Part shown: positions 1 through 10,600 of the stretch, one piece after another
How positions within the stretch are numbered: the first letter of the stretch is position 1
Layout of the letters: every line of letters starts with the position of its first letter
Assembly: GCA_020746875.1 (NCBI GenBank)
Contig: JAGTJL010000005.1
Location: 1,674,001 to 1,738,000, forward strand
DNA: 64,000 bases
Source: Rhexocercosporidium sp. MPI-PUGE-AT-0058
Taxonomy: Eukaryota; Ascomycota; Leotiomycetes; Helotiales
Direction: 5' to 3'
Made by a program: the position numbers and the translations under genes
Notes under the pieces: generated by a model
The model's input: the letters and a program-made list of their open reading frames with translations, nothing else
Database searches by the model: none
Told to the model about the DNA's origin: nothing

Positions 1-536
1 TGAAATTCCCCAGGATTTGCAAGCGACCAGTGATCGTTTCGAGTGCAGGAAAACTCACGGTAGCATCCACAGATTTTAGTTCGATGTCGACTGTGTAAGC
101 CTTCTGAAGCTTCTCGAATGATATTGACTTGAGTGCAGTTGCGTTCTGCAATCTTACACCATAGTTGGCGCCGATCTCGAGCAAGTCAGGGGCGCTTATG
201 GAAGTGAGACCTGGTACTGGTCTGTCGGTCTCGGCATCATTGTCCCAAAACCCAACGGATGCAGTACCTAAAGTGCGAGAAGCCATGGTCAGCTGCTGCT
301 TGTATGACACGCGGGGACGAGAGCTCAAAATATGAGGAGTGGATGGGTCGCGGAGTTGTTAGGTGACCGCAATCTAACTTACGAAGACCTCCCGTGATAT
401 TTGTGACCCCACGCACAATTAAGTCACCAGTGTAATTGTGCCCAATATTGAGAATGCATTCTAATTTCGTGCATCCATCCAGCTTAGTATCAGCATCTTC
501 TTGACCCCAGACGGTGATGCTTCTGTGATAATCCAA
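1..536 (-). CDS. Ecm33-like receptor L-domain cell-wall protein, partial (3' end outside window)
   Basis: At least two exons can be read. One runs from about 536 down to 383, then a GTAAGT..TTTAG intron (382-268), then an exon open from 267 to the left edge. The translation shows the short repeated beta-strand/loop pattern of the Ecm33/Sps2 receptor L-domain family. Examples are ITVWGQEDADTKLDGCTKL, then VTNITGGL, then ALKSISFEKLQ and SFPALETITGRLQILGNF. Proteins of this family are secreted, usually GPI-anchored and N-glycosylated, and support cell-wall integrity. The signal peptide and start codon were not found: the first exon probably lies upstream (about 540-1000) but no convincing model emerged. 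The GPI signal would be beyond the left edge. Family assignment is by pattern recognition, with no search run. Confidence 0.6.
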
Positions 537-1102
537 TGTCTCGTTGCAGCATACTCTCGCCCAAACGGCTTCGTTGGAGTCAGTTCAACCCATGACACTG
601 GAGACTGGGTCAAATACCTGGCAATAGCAAAGCCCACAGATAGAACGTCGTCGTGGCGTTAGTAAACCAAAGCATGGCGCGTGCTTTCAAAACAGTAGGA
701 AGGATCGAGTGGTCGGGGGATGAACTCAACAGTCAAGTCTTTTAAGAAAAGCTGGATGTTGGGCGCCTATCGCCATGTCGGGGTTGAGACCACATACGGA
801 GCCTCCTGCGAAGCAATCTGACCCTTTACAAGGGGGAGCCGTATAAGGCTGTTTCGCGGGGATGAATGCAGATGCTGCGCCTCGAGGGTCTTGGCTCTCT
901 GGGTGCTGGTTTGGCCATATGCGGCACAATAATACGAAAGTGGCGTACCTTGGCAAGAATAATTTACTCGATATCATATTCTGGTGCTATTTTTACCGAC
1001 ATGGGATTGTACTCGGCGCACAACATATCAACACTGTCTTCACTTGAAACGAAATCCATAGAAGGATGTGGGGTTTATCGTCACGAAGAAACAGAAACTA
1101 CC
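537..1102. other. No supported gene; possible 5' exons of the Ecm33-like gene
   Basis: This stretch lies between the minus-strand Ecm33-like gene and the plus-strand AIG2-like remnant, so it should hold both promoters. A minus-strand open frame (977-726) contains a Cys-rich run (PCKGSDCFAGGSVCG) that could be an upstream exon, but I could not splice it convincingly. Nothing else is seen. Confidence 0.4.
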
Positions 1103-1696
1103 ATGGAGAGAATAGAGAATATTAAGATGTGTACGGGTCCAACACCGCCTCCTCTTCCTCCCCTCTCCCATCAGCGTAGCTCGCCATCAAAGCCCGCGCT
1201 GTCTTTTCAGCCACCAAGCTCGGCCCTGACCAAATCGTTAAAAACGGTTGCAGAAGCAGTGGGTGCTGGCCTCCATCAGAAACCCGATCCATTCACACCA
1301 TGCTGCATGTTCTTCTATGGCACTTTGATGGACGCCTAAGTTCTCCAGACGGTCCTCGGACTACCAAACACGCCAAAAGTGTCGAAAGGAGAAACCATGG
1401 GGTGCTCTATGAAGATGTGGGGGATATATCCAACAATGATACGCAACGCAGAAGGCACGATATCCGGCACGATTTGGAAAGTTGACTCGGAGTCTCATTT
1501 CCTGCGCTTGCAGGAGTATGAGACAGGAGCGTATACCTGGTGCTACTGCGATGTCAAGCTGGAAGACGGACGGGAGCTGAACGGATGTAGAACCTTTTGC
1601 TGGGCTGGAGACGTGGATATTCAGGAATTGGAGGACGGTGAATTCGATTTGCCGAGGTACCAGAAGTACTTCAAATCATCTGTCGTTCGCAGATGA
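1103..1696 (+). pseudogene. AIG2-like gamma-glutamylcyclotransferase, interrupted by an in-frame stop
   Basis: A single frame from ATG 1103 to TGA 1696 reads as an AIG2/GGCT-like protein. It has a Ser/Pro-rich N-terminus, then the family signature FFYGTLMDA around 1311-1336, then VLQTVLGLP, the core KMKMWGIYPTMI, WKVDSESHFLRLQEYETGAY and an acidic C-terminus. The family fold (GGACT) cleaves gamma-glutamyl groups or acts on related amide substrates. A TAA at 1337-1339 stops the frame between GTLMDA and VLQTVLGLP, exactly where homologues continue, and the frame resumes without a shift. The likely cause is one base change in a formerly sense codon. Alternatives are sequencing error, stop readthrough or an unrecognised intron. 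It is called a pseudogene because nearby genes are also damaged. Confidence 0.65.
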
Positions 1697-2000
1697 CTTG
1701 TTCACTTCTTTTGGCTGAGGGTTGCTTGCTTTCGGGAAGATGGCTTGTGATGGATAGACTTTGATTAGTCTATCTGGATTATGGCTCATAGGTTGAACGA
1801 ACCCTTTGTGTTGAGGTTCCAGTTCTCCGATAGATCCCCTTGATACATAAAACCTGCCAAGAAATAACCCTATGTCATTTAGATAATCAAAACATCAGAT
1901 ATTAATGCTGACCAGTGCCTGGGTATCGGCATGAAGATTTTGCAGAAAGTCCCGCCTAGGAAGGTTGTGCTTGCATTGTAGAAGATCCAGGCATCCCCTT
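1697..2000. other. Convergent intergenic spacer
   Basis: About 300 bp between the ends of the AIG2-like remnant and the BTB remnant. Both 3' ends point into it. No coding frame, repeat or RNA gene was recognised. Confidence 0.5.
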
Positions 2001-3207
2001 TCACCAATCGATTTCATCCACATCCCAAGGCATCTCATCGTCTTCAATGTTGGCGCATAGGAAGTAGTTATCATCGCCGTTCTCACCAGATCCAAACCCC
2101 GAATGATCCAAACGCAGATTGTTGACCATCAAGTCCTGTAACGCTTCCTTTAATTCCTCTAGGTACGGATCTCGAGCACATGGAACGCCTCGAAATCTAG
2201 TTGCATATACGTCCACTTGACATTTCAAGGTCCTGAAAAACTGGGCACTCAATGTAGGTTCTGTATCAGACCACAACGCATTTGCCATCTCCTGCGTTAC
2301 GAGAATCTGAAGCCTCGAAACCGGCAGTACGAGCTTCTTTGAGCTCTCATGATTTTCTGGCATATCCCGTTGTATTCTCTCAAGATCAGTGCTTGGATTT
2401 CAGGATCGCTTGTCTCAGGATTCACCTTGTACTGGTATTTCCCAACCTCGTGAACAAAACACCCTCGAAAGAGCTCAGCGTTGCGAAGCTTCTTAGCAAC
2501 GATAATCAGTTCTAAATCTCCACACGCATCCGAAAAAGAGAGGGCGTCTGCCTCGAATATGCGGCTCTTCATGAGAGCTGAGGTCAATGTTCCTGACACG
2601 ATAGGCAAGGCGCAATAGAAGTCGGCGATGCGTGTGAGGACTTTAATTTCCTCAAAGAACCTGAATTTGTACGGCTGGTTGTACATGGCACACAGTAAGT
2701 AACGAAAGCACGCCTCTTCCACATAAGAATTCGACAAGTATTCCTCTATTACCTCGTTTCCTTTTTGTGGTTCGGGCTAAGGTTGCGTCAGCGACATACT
2801 GGCAATAGGCGCATTGGAGGCTGCTTCGATGATTTCTCAATAGCCTGAAAGATTTGTGAACCTCTAGGGGTGGGTACTGACCCAAAGTTGCGGCTGACAG
2901 CCAGTCACTGATGCCTCTAAAGCCCACGTTCCATCCTCATCTAGTACAGTGATATATTCGTAACGAAATGGAGTACCCTCTGGCCGCTGGGGTTTGTCTG
3001 GAGAATCGAAGAACCGACGGAAGTAGTTCGAGTGTAGTTTGAGAATGACTGAATTCACATGGTATTCGGTTTCGAAAACTCATAGTCGCGCATCTGGCTC
3101 TATGCCTGGAGACTTGAAGATAATAGGTCTTGGATTAGTGGATTATGGAATGGGAGTTCTGGAGCCTTGGAGGATATCTTTCGTCTCTTGTTCGACTTCG
3201 GAGGCAT
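2001..3207 (-). pseudogene. BTB/POZ-domain protein, multiply damaged (BTB-A)
   Basis: The putative start is ATG 3207 (MPPKSNKRRK..). The BTB core is read at about 3140-2930: RVF-type strand with the stop described below, VILKLHSNYFRRFFDSPDKP, then YITVLDEDGTWALE. It continues at 2750-2300 with FRYLLCAMYNQPYKF, LTRIADFYCALPIV and KLRNAELFRGCFVHEVG, and ends at 2001 with NYFLCANIEDDEMPWD. BTB domains dimerise and often recruit Cul3 ligases; this fungal subfamily has no known specific role. The N-terminus and BTB core are in different frames, a TGA at the start of the core replaces what is CGA (Arg) in the paralogue at 21.5 kb, and the 2750-2300 and 2363-2001 segments are again in different frames. 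At most one of these breaks can be an intron. All three together suggest a pseudogene. Confidence 0.6.
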
Positions 3208-4404
3208 ATTAGCTGTGGGAATTTGAGGGTGTCTATGGTGAATGGGTAGAAGAAATCTTCGATGAGAGGGATATGTATTGATGCAACTACCTGTGTGCTG
3301 TTTTGCAACGGGGAGCTGTTGAGACTGCTTGTTGAGAGTTGACGCGGATGATGAGCGCAGCAGAATGTGAACGCGTCGGCGCGTCGAGTCATGTGATGTG
3401 CATTTTCCTATTGCCGTGGTGATGAGGCCCTTTTATGTTAAGCCTGAATCTTGGAAGGTCAGGAAGTATCTCTAATTAGATCTCCAAGTGGATAGTAATG
3501 AATCGCTTGAATTTAATCCCAGAAACCCTACAACGTTGCTCTCAATCGGAGCTTCTTGGAACTTATAAACTATAATGGACATGTAACATTTCGAAGAGCT
3601 ACTTGGTATGCATGAAGCCGAGCTTCAACCCCAGAGAGCCGGCTAAACTTGACTCTGACGAAGCTATTTGATCGGGGTCATAGCTGGAAGTATACCTATG
3701 CACTTCGTTCTGAAGGGGTGGGATCTAGCCGAGCGTCCGGTAAGCGAGGTTGTGTTTGTCTTTGTGGAAGCATTTGCAATTATCGATGGAATATAGGAAA
3801 CTAATGTCGTGCTTCTGCTATGTGCGCCAATATATTATATGATATGAGTTCTATTTCTAGACCTCGAAAATTTCTCAGTGTCGCAACGCAACAGTTCTCC
3901 TCGTTAGATACACTGACAGGACAGAGGCGAGCCGAACAAATGTTGTTGAGAATATTTGGGTGTCAAGAAAAATTGCCTAATAGGACGGGTACCTCTTGTT
4001 GACACCATACCACCAGCTGAACAGCTACCAATCCAGAATTTCCTCAATCATATCATAACTGTGAATGGAACATGTGCCGGTCGACCTTTGCTTTATCCCG
4101 CGGCAAATCTTCGTCGGAAATTTCTTCGCACATGAAATAATGCATGTAAAACTGTACATCCACAATGAGTCAGCAGCAGACACCTCGCTGTTTATTGGTC
4201 GCTGTAGCAATCATACACAGAATCATTATCAGGCAATACAGCAGTGAGACGAGAACAAACGTAGAGATAAGGTGAAATTGCATACCTTCGCCTGAACCAG
4301 AACCACTCCTGTCAAAACTCAGCACTTCCTTCAATGGGCCCTGTAGGGATCTTCAGAGCTTGCTCTCATATATAGCCATTAGAATTTCCATGCCGCCCTC
4401 CTGT
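3208..4404. other. Intergenic, no gene seen
   Basis: Spacer between the two minus-strand BTB copies; it would hold the promoter of BTB-A and the 3' flank of BTB-B. Only short open frames without family features occur. Base composition is ordinary, with TG and CA dinucleotides kept, so it has not been hit by RIP. Confidence 0.5.
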
Positions 4405-4892
4405 TCATCCCTGCGAGCCAGCCACCCTTTCCATGGTATCCTCCAATTCGTCCTTTACCTTCCTGAAGAACCATGGATTCTGCATTGGCGGGGTTTTATA
4501 ATCCGAATCGCTCACCAAATAACACAATACATGAGTCATGTTGCACCAAAAGCTTTTAACGAGACTTACTGGCATCATGTCTCGCTGAAGGTTGAGAACC
4601 TTACCCGTGGTTTCAACGTGTGCTTTCTGAATTAGCGCAGTGGGTCGGGGATTTTCCCCCAAGAATTCTCGACCTTGGATGGATGGATGATCGTTTGGAC
4701 GTCCACAAGCTCACTATGCGTACAAAACATTCCCTGAAGAGTTCCGCGTGGTGAAGATCCCGTGCGGAAAAGATCAAGGGCCAGCAAAATCAGAGAACCC
4801 CTTGTGCATCGGTCTCGGGATTAACATGGGAGTCGTCAAGAGAGCAGTGGTGAGGGTGGCGGAAATAATTGGACTAGAATTACAACCATTAG
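4405..4892 (-). pseudogene. 3' half of a BTB/POZ gene split by the hAT insertion (BTB-B, distal part)
   Basis: Read on the minus strand away from the transposon, the sequence continues a BTB protein. SPIISATLTTALL at 4875-4830 matches PIVSGTLTSALM of BTB-A. HHAELFRECFVRI at 4760-4720 matches RNAELFRGCFVHE. ALIQKAHVETTGKVLNLQRDMM at 4640-4575 matches the BTB-A segment ALILREYNGICQKIMRAQ. The first two blocks are in different frames, so a small deletion lies near 4785, and a second frame change lies near 4665. A GTAAGT donor follows QRDMMP at about 4570. The 5' half of the same gene lies beyond the transposon at 21086-21659. The gene must be dead: it is interrupted by 16 kb and shows further decay. 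Confidence 0.7.
4885..4892. repeat. hAT target-site duplication, left copy (ACCATTAG)
   Basis: Eight bases ACCATTAG directly precede the left TIR and are repeated exactly at 21086-21093, directly after the right TIR. Eight bp is the standard hAT duplication length. Confidence 0.95.
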
Positions 4893-4905
4893 CAGCGTGT
4901 CAAAG
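4893..4905 (+). repeat. hAT left terminal inverted repeat
   Basis: CAGCGTGTCAAAG, perfectly inverted at the right end. It keeps its TG and CA dinucleotides, so RIP did not reach it. Similarity becomes imperfect further in. Confidence 0.93.
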
Positions 4906-5742
4906 GAATAGACTAGACTAGAATACCACGTGATATTCTATTTTAGTCATATATATCTTATCTTATTTTATTCTAGTTAACTAATTTTAGTTAGTATTCT
5001 ATTTTAGTTAACTATTATTGACTAATTATTAGTAAGGAAATGGCAGACCAATTAGAGGTCCTCGCTTAATTTAAGGTTCGGGAAGTATGGCAACCTTACC
5101 TAATCTAGTAAAGCTTAGAGCCTAAAGCTTATTAAGCGAAGTCAGCGATAAGGAACCTTTGAGAATCTACTTATAAAATCTTACTTTTTTTAATAATTAT
5201 TAATTATTAAAGCGATTACTTATTAATATATTCGGTTAATTATTAATATATTTTAGTAGTAGAGATATTATAAATCATCAAAATATCTTAGATTCCTTTA
5301 GAATTATTTAATTATTTATATAAACTCTTATTCTTGCTTTTAAGTTAACTTTTTCTTTACTTAAAAATTATTTAATATTAACTCTTTATTATAATTACAC
5401 CTTATTATAACTATACCTTATTATTACTACTTCTTATTTATTTAAATATGTCTTAATCTACTTTAAATATTAAGTAAAATTTAACTGCTTTTTAACTCGA
5501 ACCACTTAATTAACAAAGTCCTTTATTTAAGTATAAATACTTAGAGAAGACTTTAGATTCCGCTAAGCCTAATCCGGAAAAAGTCAAAAATTATCGAACT
5601 GTTACTGTTAAGTGTTTAATAAGAAGTTGTACGTAAGTAAATTTATTAATTTAAGTTATTAAACTTAAAAGGACTAAATACTAATTATTAATTATAGTAA
5701 AAAATGGATTAATTAATAAGTTAACGCCAAGACTAGTAATTA

Positions 5743-5746
5743 CTAT
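5743..5746. repeat. Gypsy target-site duplication, left copy (CTAT)
   Basis: CTAT precedes the 5' LTR and follows the 3' LTR at 18271-18274. If the LTR ends one base earlier, the duplication would be 5 bp (ACTAT). Confidence 0.85.
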
Positions 5747-6027
5747 TGTGGTGGGGTCGACCTCAGAGATCTATTTGTCACGTGATTGAGCTGCATCTTG
5801 CTGTATTTAAGATAGCCTTTAGGGTAATATCCTTTAAGAATAATAACGATTTTTACTATTATAATATTTCTTTCTTATTTAAATTATACTTTTCTCTTTT
5901 CTTAATAAATTATATACTTTAGATATGTGATATCTTAAGTACTCGTTAAATGAGTATTTCCTATAGTTACTTTCCGGCACTTGCTTTATTATTTTCTTAT
6001 TATATATTTAGTGTTTTCCTTTTTATA
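5747..6027 (+). repeat. Gypsy 5' LTR
   Basis: 281 bp. Begins TGTGGTGGGGTCGACC, which is unmutated at the outer end. Its inner end (TTTTTATA) corresponds to CCTCTACA in the 3' LTR and has suffered C-to-T changes. Confidence 0.95.
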
Positions 6028-7620
6028 TATTTTAGTAACCGACGCAAGGAGTAAGTAGAAAAGCTAAAGTAAGGTACGTAGAGAAGCCTAAAGGCTTCTT
6101 ATGCTAATTATAAAGACCGAAACCAATAAATGCTCGAACTAGTATAGACTTATTCATTTAGAGATCTTCTAGCCCTTAGAGCAGAACTAAATACAGTACC
6201 TCGATAGTCTCTTATAGTATAACGAGAAGCATAGGAAGTTTAAAAGGAAACCACTTACTTTTAATATAAAAGTACTTAGATTACTAGAAAAGCCAGCTTT
6301 AGTACGTGGAGCATTAATACTGAAAAGGTCGGACCGAAAATAGCCGGATTACGCTATTAGAAACGCTTTAATCGATATTAAAGCATATTCGATACTTCGG
6401 AAAACGAGAAGTAGATTATTTAAAATGAATCCGGTAAATTTTAACGCCGACCGCACTTTTAGTAAGCGTATTTATTATTCTTTTCTTCTTTTTTTCCGCT
6501 AGTAGTCTACTTTAGGCTAGTAAGACGGAGCTTAATAGAAAAGTATACGAGGTTTTATTTTGTGCTTTTTTAGTTAGTTTTAGTCTTAAGTTATTTTACG
6601 CTGAGATTAATTCTAATAGTAATAGAGCTTTAGCATTTAGCGAGATTTGTTTACTTCGCTTGAGCTTATACGTTTGTTTATTATAAGAATAAGAAGCTTA
6701 GACTTCGGCGTCTTTTGGGCTTTATTATTTAGGAGGAGCCTGAAGTTATAAGCTCTTTAACTTGATATTTTACTTGTATATTTCTTTTGTTTTCTCGAGC
6801 TTGTATATTCTTCCTTTTTTAGTATAATATATTATATCTTTTACTTTTTTATTAGTAATATTAAGCGTATCTGCTTTTTAGTAAATTATTAATTTTATTA
6901 AGAAAAATTAATTATATCCGAAAATAATATTAAAAATATTACTTTCAGCGGTAACCCGAAGGGTAAGAAGCTTAAACGACTTTCTGATAATTTCTTTATA
7001 ACCCGAGGAAGCTCTGCGACTCCGATTATAGATTATTTTATTATTAAGACTAGTTCTATAAGCTCTGCAAGCTCTTTTACCTTTGTGCTTATTAGACTTT
7101 TAATAAAGCTTAATATTGCTGGAATTATTAGCTTTATTTTGTTGTAATTACCGGGAATACTTATAAACGATGCTTTAATTATTAGTAGAAGAAAGAAAAG
7201 AAATAGAAGCGGCGGTAGTAATTTATAATAAGATATATTTAATTATAATTAAGGCAGTAACTATTTAGAAAGCTTTAGTATAAGAGCTTAAGCCGCCTTT
7301 TAAGTTTTACCGGCTTATATAATATTTACTTAATTTATATATTTTTAATTTATATTGTATTCGCTTTCGAAGCAAGGGGGATTTAATCCCGTTAATATAG
7401 GCTATATAATATTACTTCAGGCTTAAGCTACTTTTGCTTAAGCTTTTTAATTAATACGACTTGCGCTAAGATAATATAGACTTGCTGAAACTTCTGTATT
7501 ATATAGAATAAACGAGGCTTTAAATAGTTATTATTATGAACTTACCTTTAATAGTACAGCGTCTTAATAGCTTATATCTTAGGCCGTACGACTTGTTACG
7601 GACTTTATTAAAAGACTTCT
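6028..7620 (+). other. Gypsy 5' leader without a recognised gene
   Basis: About 1.6 kb between the 5' LTR and the first recognisable Gag residues. All frames are broken by TAA/TAG. It may hold the N-terminal part of gag and an untranslated leader. The primer-binding site should lie just after 6027 but cannot be read. Confidence 0.5.
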
Positions 7621-10600
7621 TCATTTTGTAATAGCTTAAGCTATGTTAACCTTAGGCACTTTTAGCTGCTTATACTTTAACGGGAATAATATTATTAAGT
7701 TCTTTAAGACCTTAAAGCAGCTCTTTACGGCTCGAGGTATTACGGATAACGCCGAAAAGAAATAATACGTCGTGGACTACTGCATTCTCGAAGTAAGCTA
7801 AAACATCGAATGGCTCCTCGACTTCCTTAATAGCACTTATTAAGAGTTAGTTAAGGAAGTTATAAAAGAATATTGAACGTTCGACCTTAAGTAATATTAT
7901 TATACTTTTTAAAACTTAAAAAGGATATTTAATAACTTTAAATATATTGCGGAAAATGCTTTTGAATTTTAATTTCGATAATTTCTCCGAGCTTTTAGAG
8001 AAGTTAATCGAGCTTATATGCGAAAGAAAATTATTATAAAGCGGCAAATAATTATAAAGTTTTTAGCGGCTTTGCTTAAGCACTTAAAGCGGAAAGCCGG
8101 AACTTTTGTAAAAGATGATAATACTTTTAATACGGAAAATATGCGATCTTTCGATGAAATATACGCTAGGATAAAAGGCTTACTCCGAATCGAGCGGGAA
8201 ATTGATACTTTAATTAAAGAGGAAGCATTATTTATACGAACTACTTAAGCCGACCGTCTTTGACTTAGGTCGAGTAATAATAAAACTCCTTCTTTAGCGG
8301 TACAGTTTAGGAGGCTTAATCTTATAGCTTGCCCCGAGCTTATAAGGTATAAGGATAATTCTCTAGCTCGGGAGATCGACGACGTTTTTAAGAAGAATTC
8401 GGTGCTTTATTCTGGACTGAATTAAGAAAGGCATATTCGAGAAAAAGTTATTCTTATTATTGAGAGGCTGACTCGCGATATTAATTAAGTTATAAAACGT
8501 GATATCAATACGATTGCGAAAAGATTAAATAATTTATGTATTTTATACGCTATTATAAAGAAAAAAAAGAATTTAGAGTTAATAGTCGAAGTTAAGGCTT
8601 TATTTACTTACGAGTCGATCGTATATCCCGAAGAAGTTAAGGTATTTTATTAAGATTTTAAAATAAGTTTTAAATATAATTAACGTTTTAGTATAAAAGA
8701 CGATATAAGTACTGGATGCTTTTTTTGCTTTAATAGGCCGATTCCGGGTGCTAGACTTTAAGGATTTTATAAGTATTAAAATTAATATTACGAGTTTAAG
8801 AAGTAGCTTGGTTTAGGAATTATTTATAAGAATGAAGATAATTATATTTATATAAGCTTTTAGAAAGAAGGAATAAAAGCTTAAGCGGTTTAATTTCCTC
8901 GGGATAAATTAAGGAGAGAAGTCCTTATTTTACGAATAATTAATATAAAAAAAGACTTAAACTCGAAGCGAAAAGAAGAAGCAGTTTAAAGGAAGCTCTA
9001 GGACGCTTAAGAAGCTTTTTTGGCTTAATAAAATATTATGCCGAAATTAGCTTTAGAAGGACTGATACTAAAAGTAAGTTAAGAGCCCTAAGATTATTCA
9101 GATATTCTTATTGTCCGATTCTTTAATATAATAGGATTAGCTAACGTTTAAAATATATTTGCTATTTTTAATTCAAAAAGAATAAATAATAGCTTTGAAA
9201 TAGTACCTGCAGAAATAAGATAATAAAATGCTGTTGCTTTTAAAGTAATAGTAAGAGCCGAATTATATATAATTAGAACTTTATTTTAAGAACGCTTTAA
9301 AGTTTAAGTTAATTACGGAAGATTAAAAGTTCGCGAAAAAGTTAAGAATACCGTTAGATTTTAAGAGCTTATAAACGTGGACTTTTTAGCTAAAGTATTT
9401 AAAGTAAAACTTATTTAGATTATTATAAAAAATAATAATAATAATATTATTTTTAAGAAATTAAAAGAAGCTATTCCAGCTGTAAGTCGAAAAGGACCGA
9501 TTATTATTAAATTACTTTTTACGGGAATTATTCAGAAACGCGCTAAAAGTAATTTACTTATTGCTATTAAGGCGACTTCAGGCCGACCTCGCGTATATTA
9601 GGCGTTATCGCGGAATAATTACACGCTAAATAATACGCTAGATAAGCTTTTTACTTAAAAAGAGCTCTTTAGAAACTTGATTTTAGGAGAAATCCTTATT
9701 TTAATCGACTTATTAAGGATAAGTCGACCGAAGATTATTAATTAAGAGATTTAGGACTAGATTGCTACTGTTAGTATTAAGACTGTAGAGTATATAGAAG
9801 CTTTTTAGGACTGTGATTAAGAAAGGAATAATATTATATTTCAACGCTTTTTATTATTTTAGGCTGACACTTCGGATTCTATATTAGGAGGACTGCGAGC
9901 TTCGCGATAGCTTAGACGTATTTTCTTTAAATAAGAATAATAAGTTATTATTTATTTTATTATATTTTGAGCTAAACTTACGTATAAGCTTTAAGTTTAA
10001 TAAAAGAAATGGAAATATTAAGTCTTTTTAATATAAGAAATACTAATTTAATAATTAATTTTCTGGTTATTATTAAGCTTAATTCCTTTTTTTAGCTTAA
10101 TGCTTATAATCTTAATTATTATTTTAATAGCGCTTTAAAGAGTAATAGTTTTAAAAAGAGAACTTAAAGTCGACTTATTATTAATTACTGAAGTTTACTT
10201 AATTAACATACTTTAAGGACCGAGTTATAAGTAATACTTTCTAACGCCGAAGTATGTGATTATTATACTTAAGAGGACGAGACTTAATAATATCCGAGCT
10301 ACTCTTGATTCCGGCGCAAAAGTTAATTATATATTTTATAATACTGCCGTTTAATTAGAAGTCCTTATTACAAAAAGCGACTTTATAGCTTTAAAGAGTA
10401 TTATAGGCGTAAAATCGCGATTTCTGGGATATGCGAATAACGTCCCGGTTATAGTAAGAGACTGTATTATTTTTATTAGGTTTTATATTATAAATATTTT
10501 AAGTATTAAAGTTATTTTTGGATTTTTATTCTTTTGAACTGTGCGCGTTTTATTTAAATATTTATTTAATGCGGAAGGCGGTTTAATTTACGTTAATTTA

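Noticed and set aside
8018..8248. 76-codon open frame inside the AT-rich island
   Set aside because: It is in frame with and between recognisable Gag blocks; it is a surviving piece of the RIP-mutated gag, not a gene.
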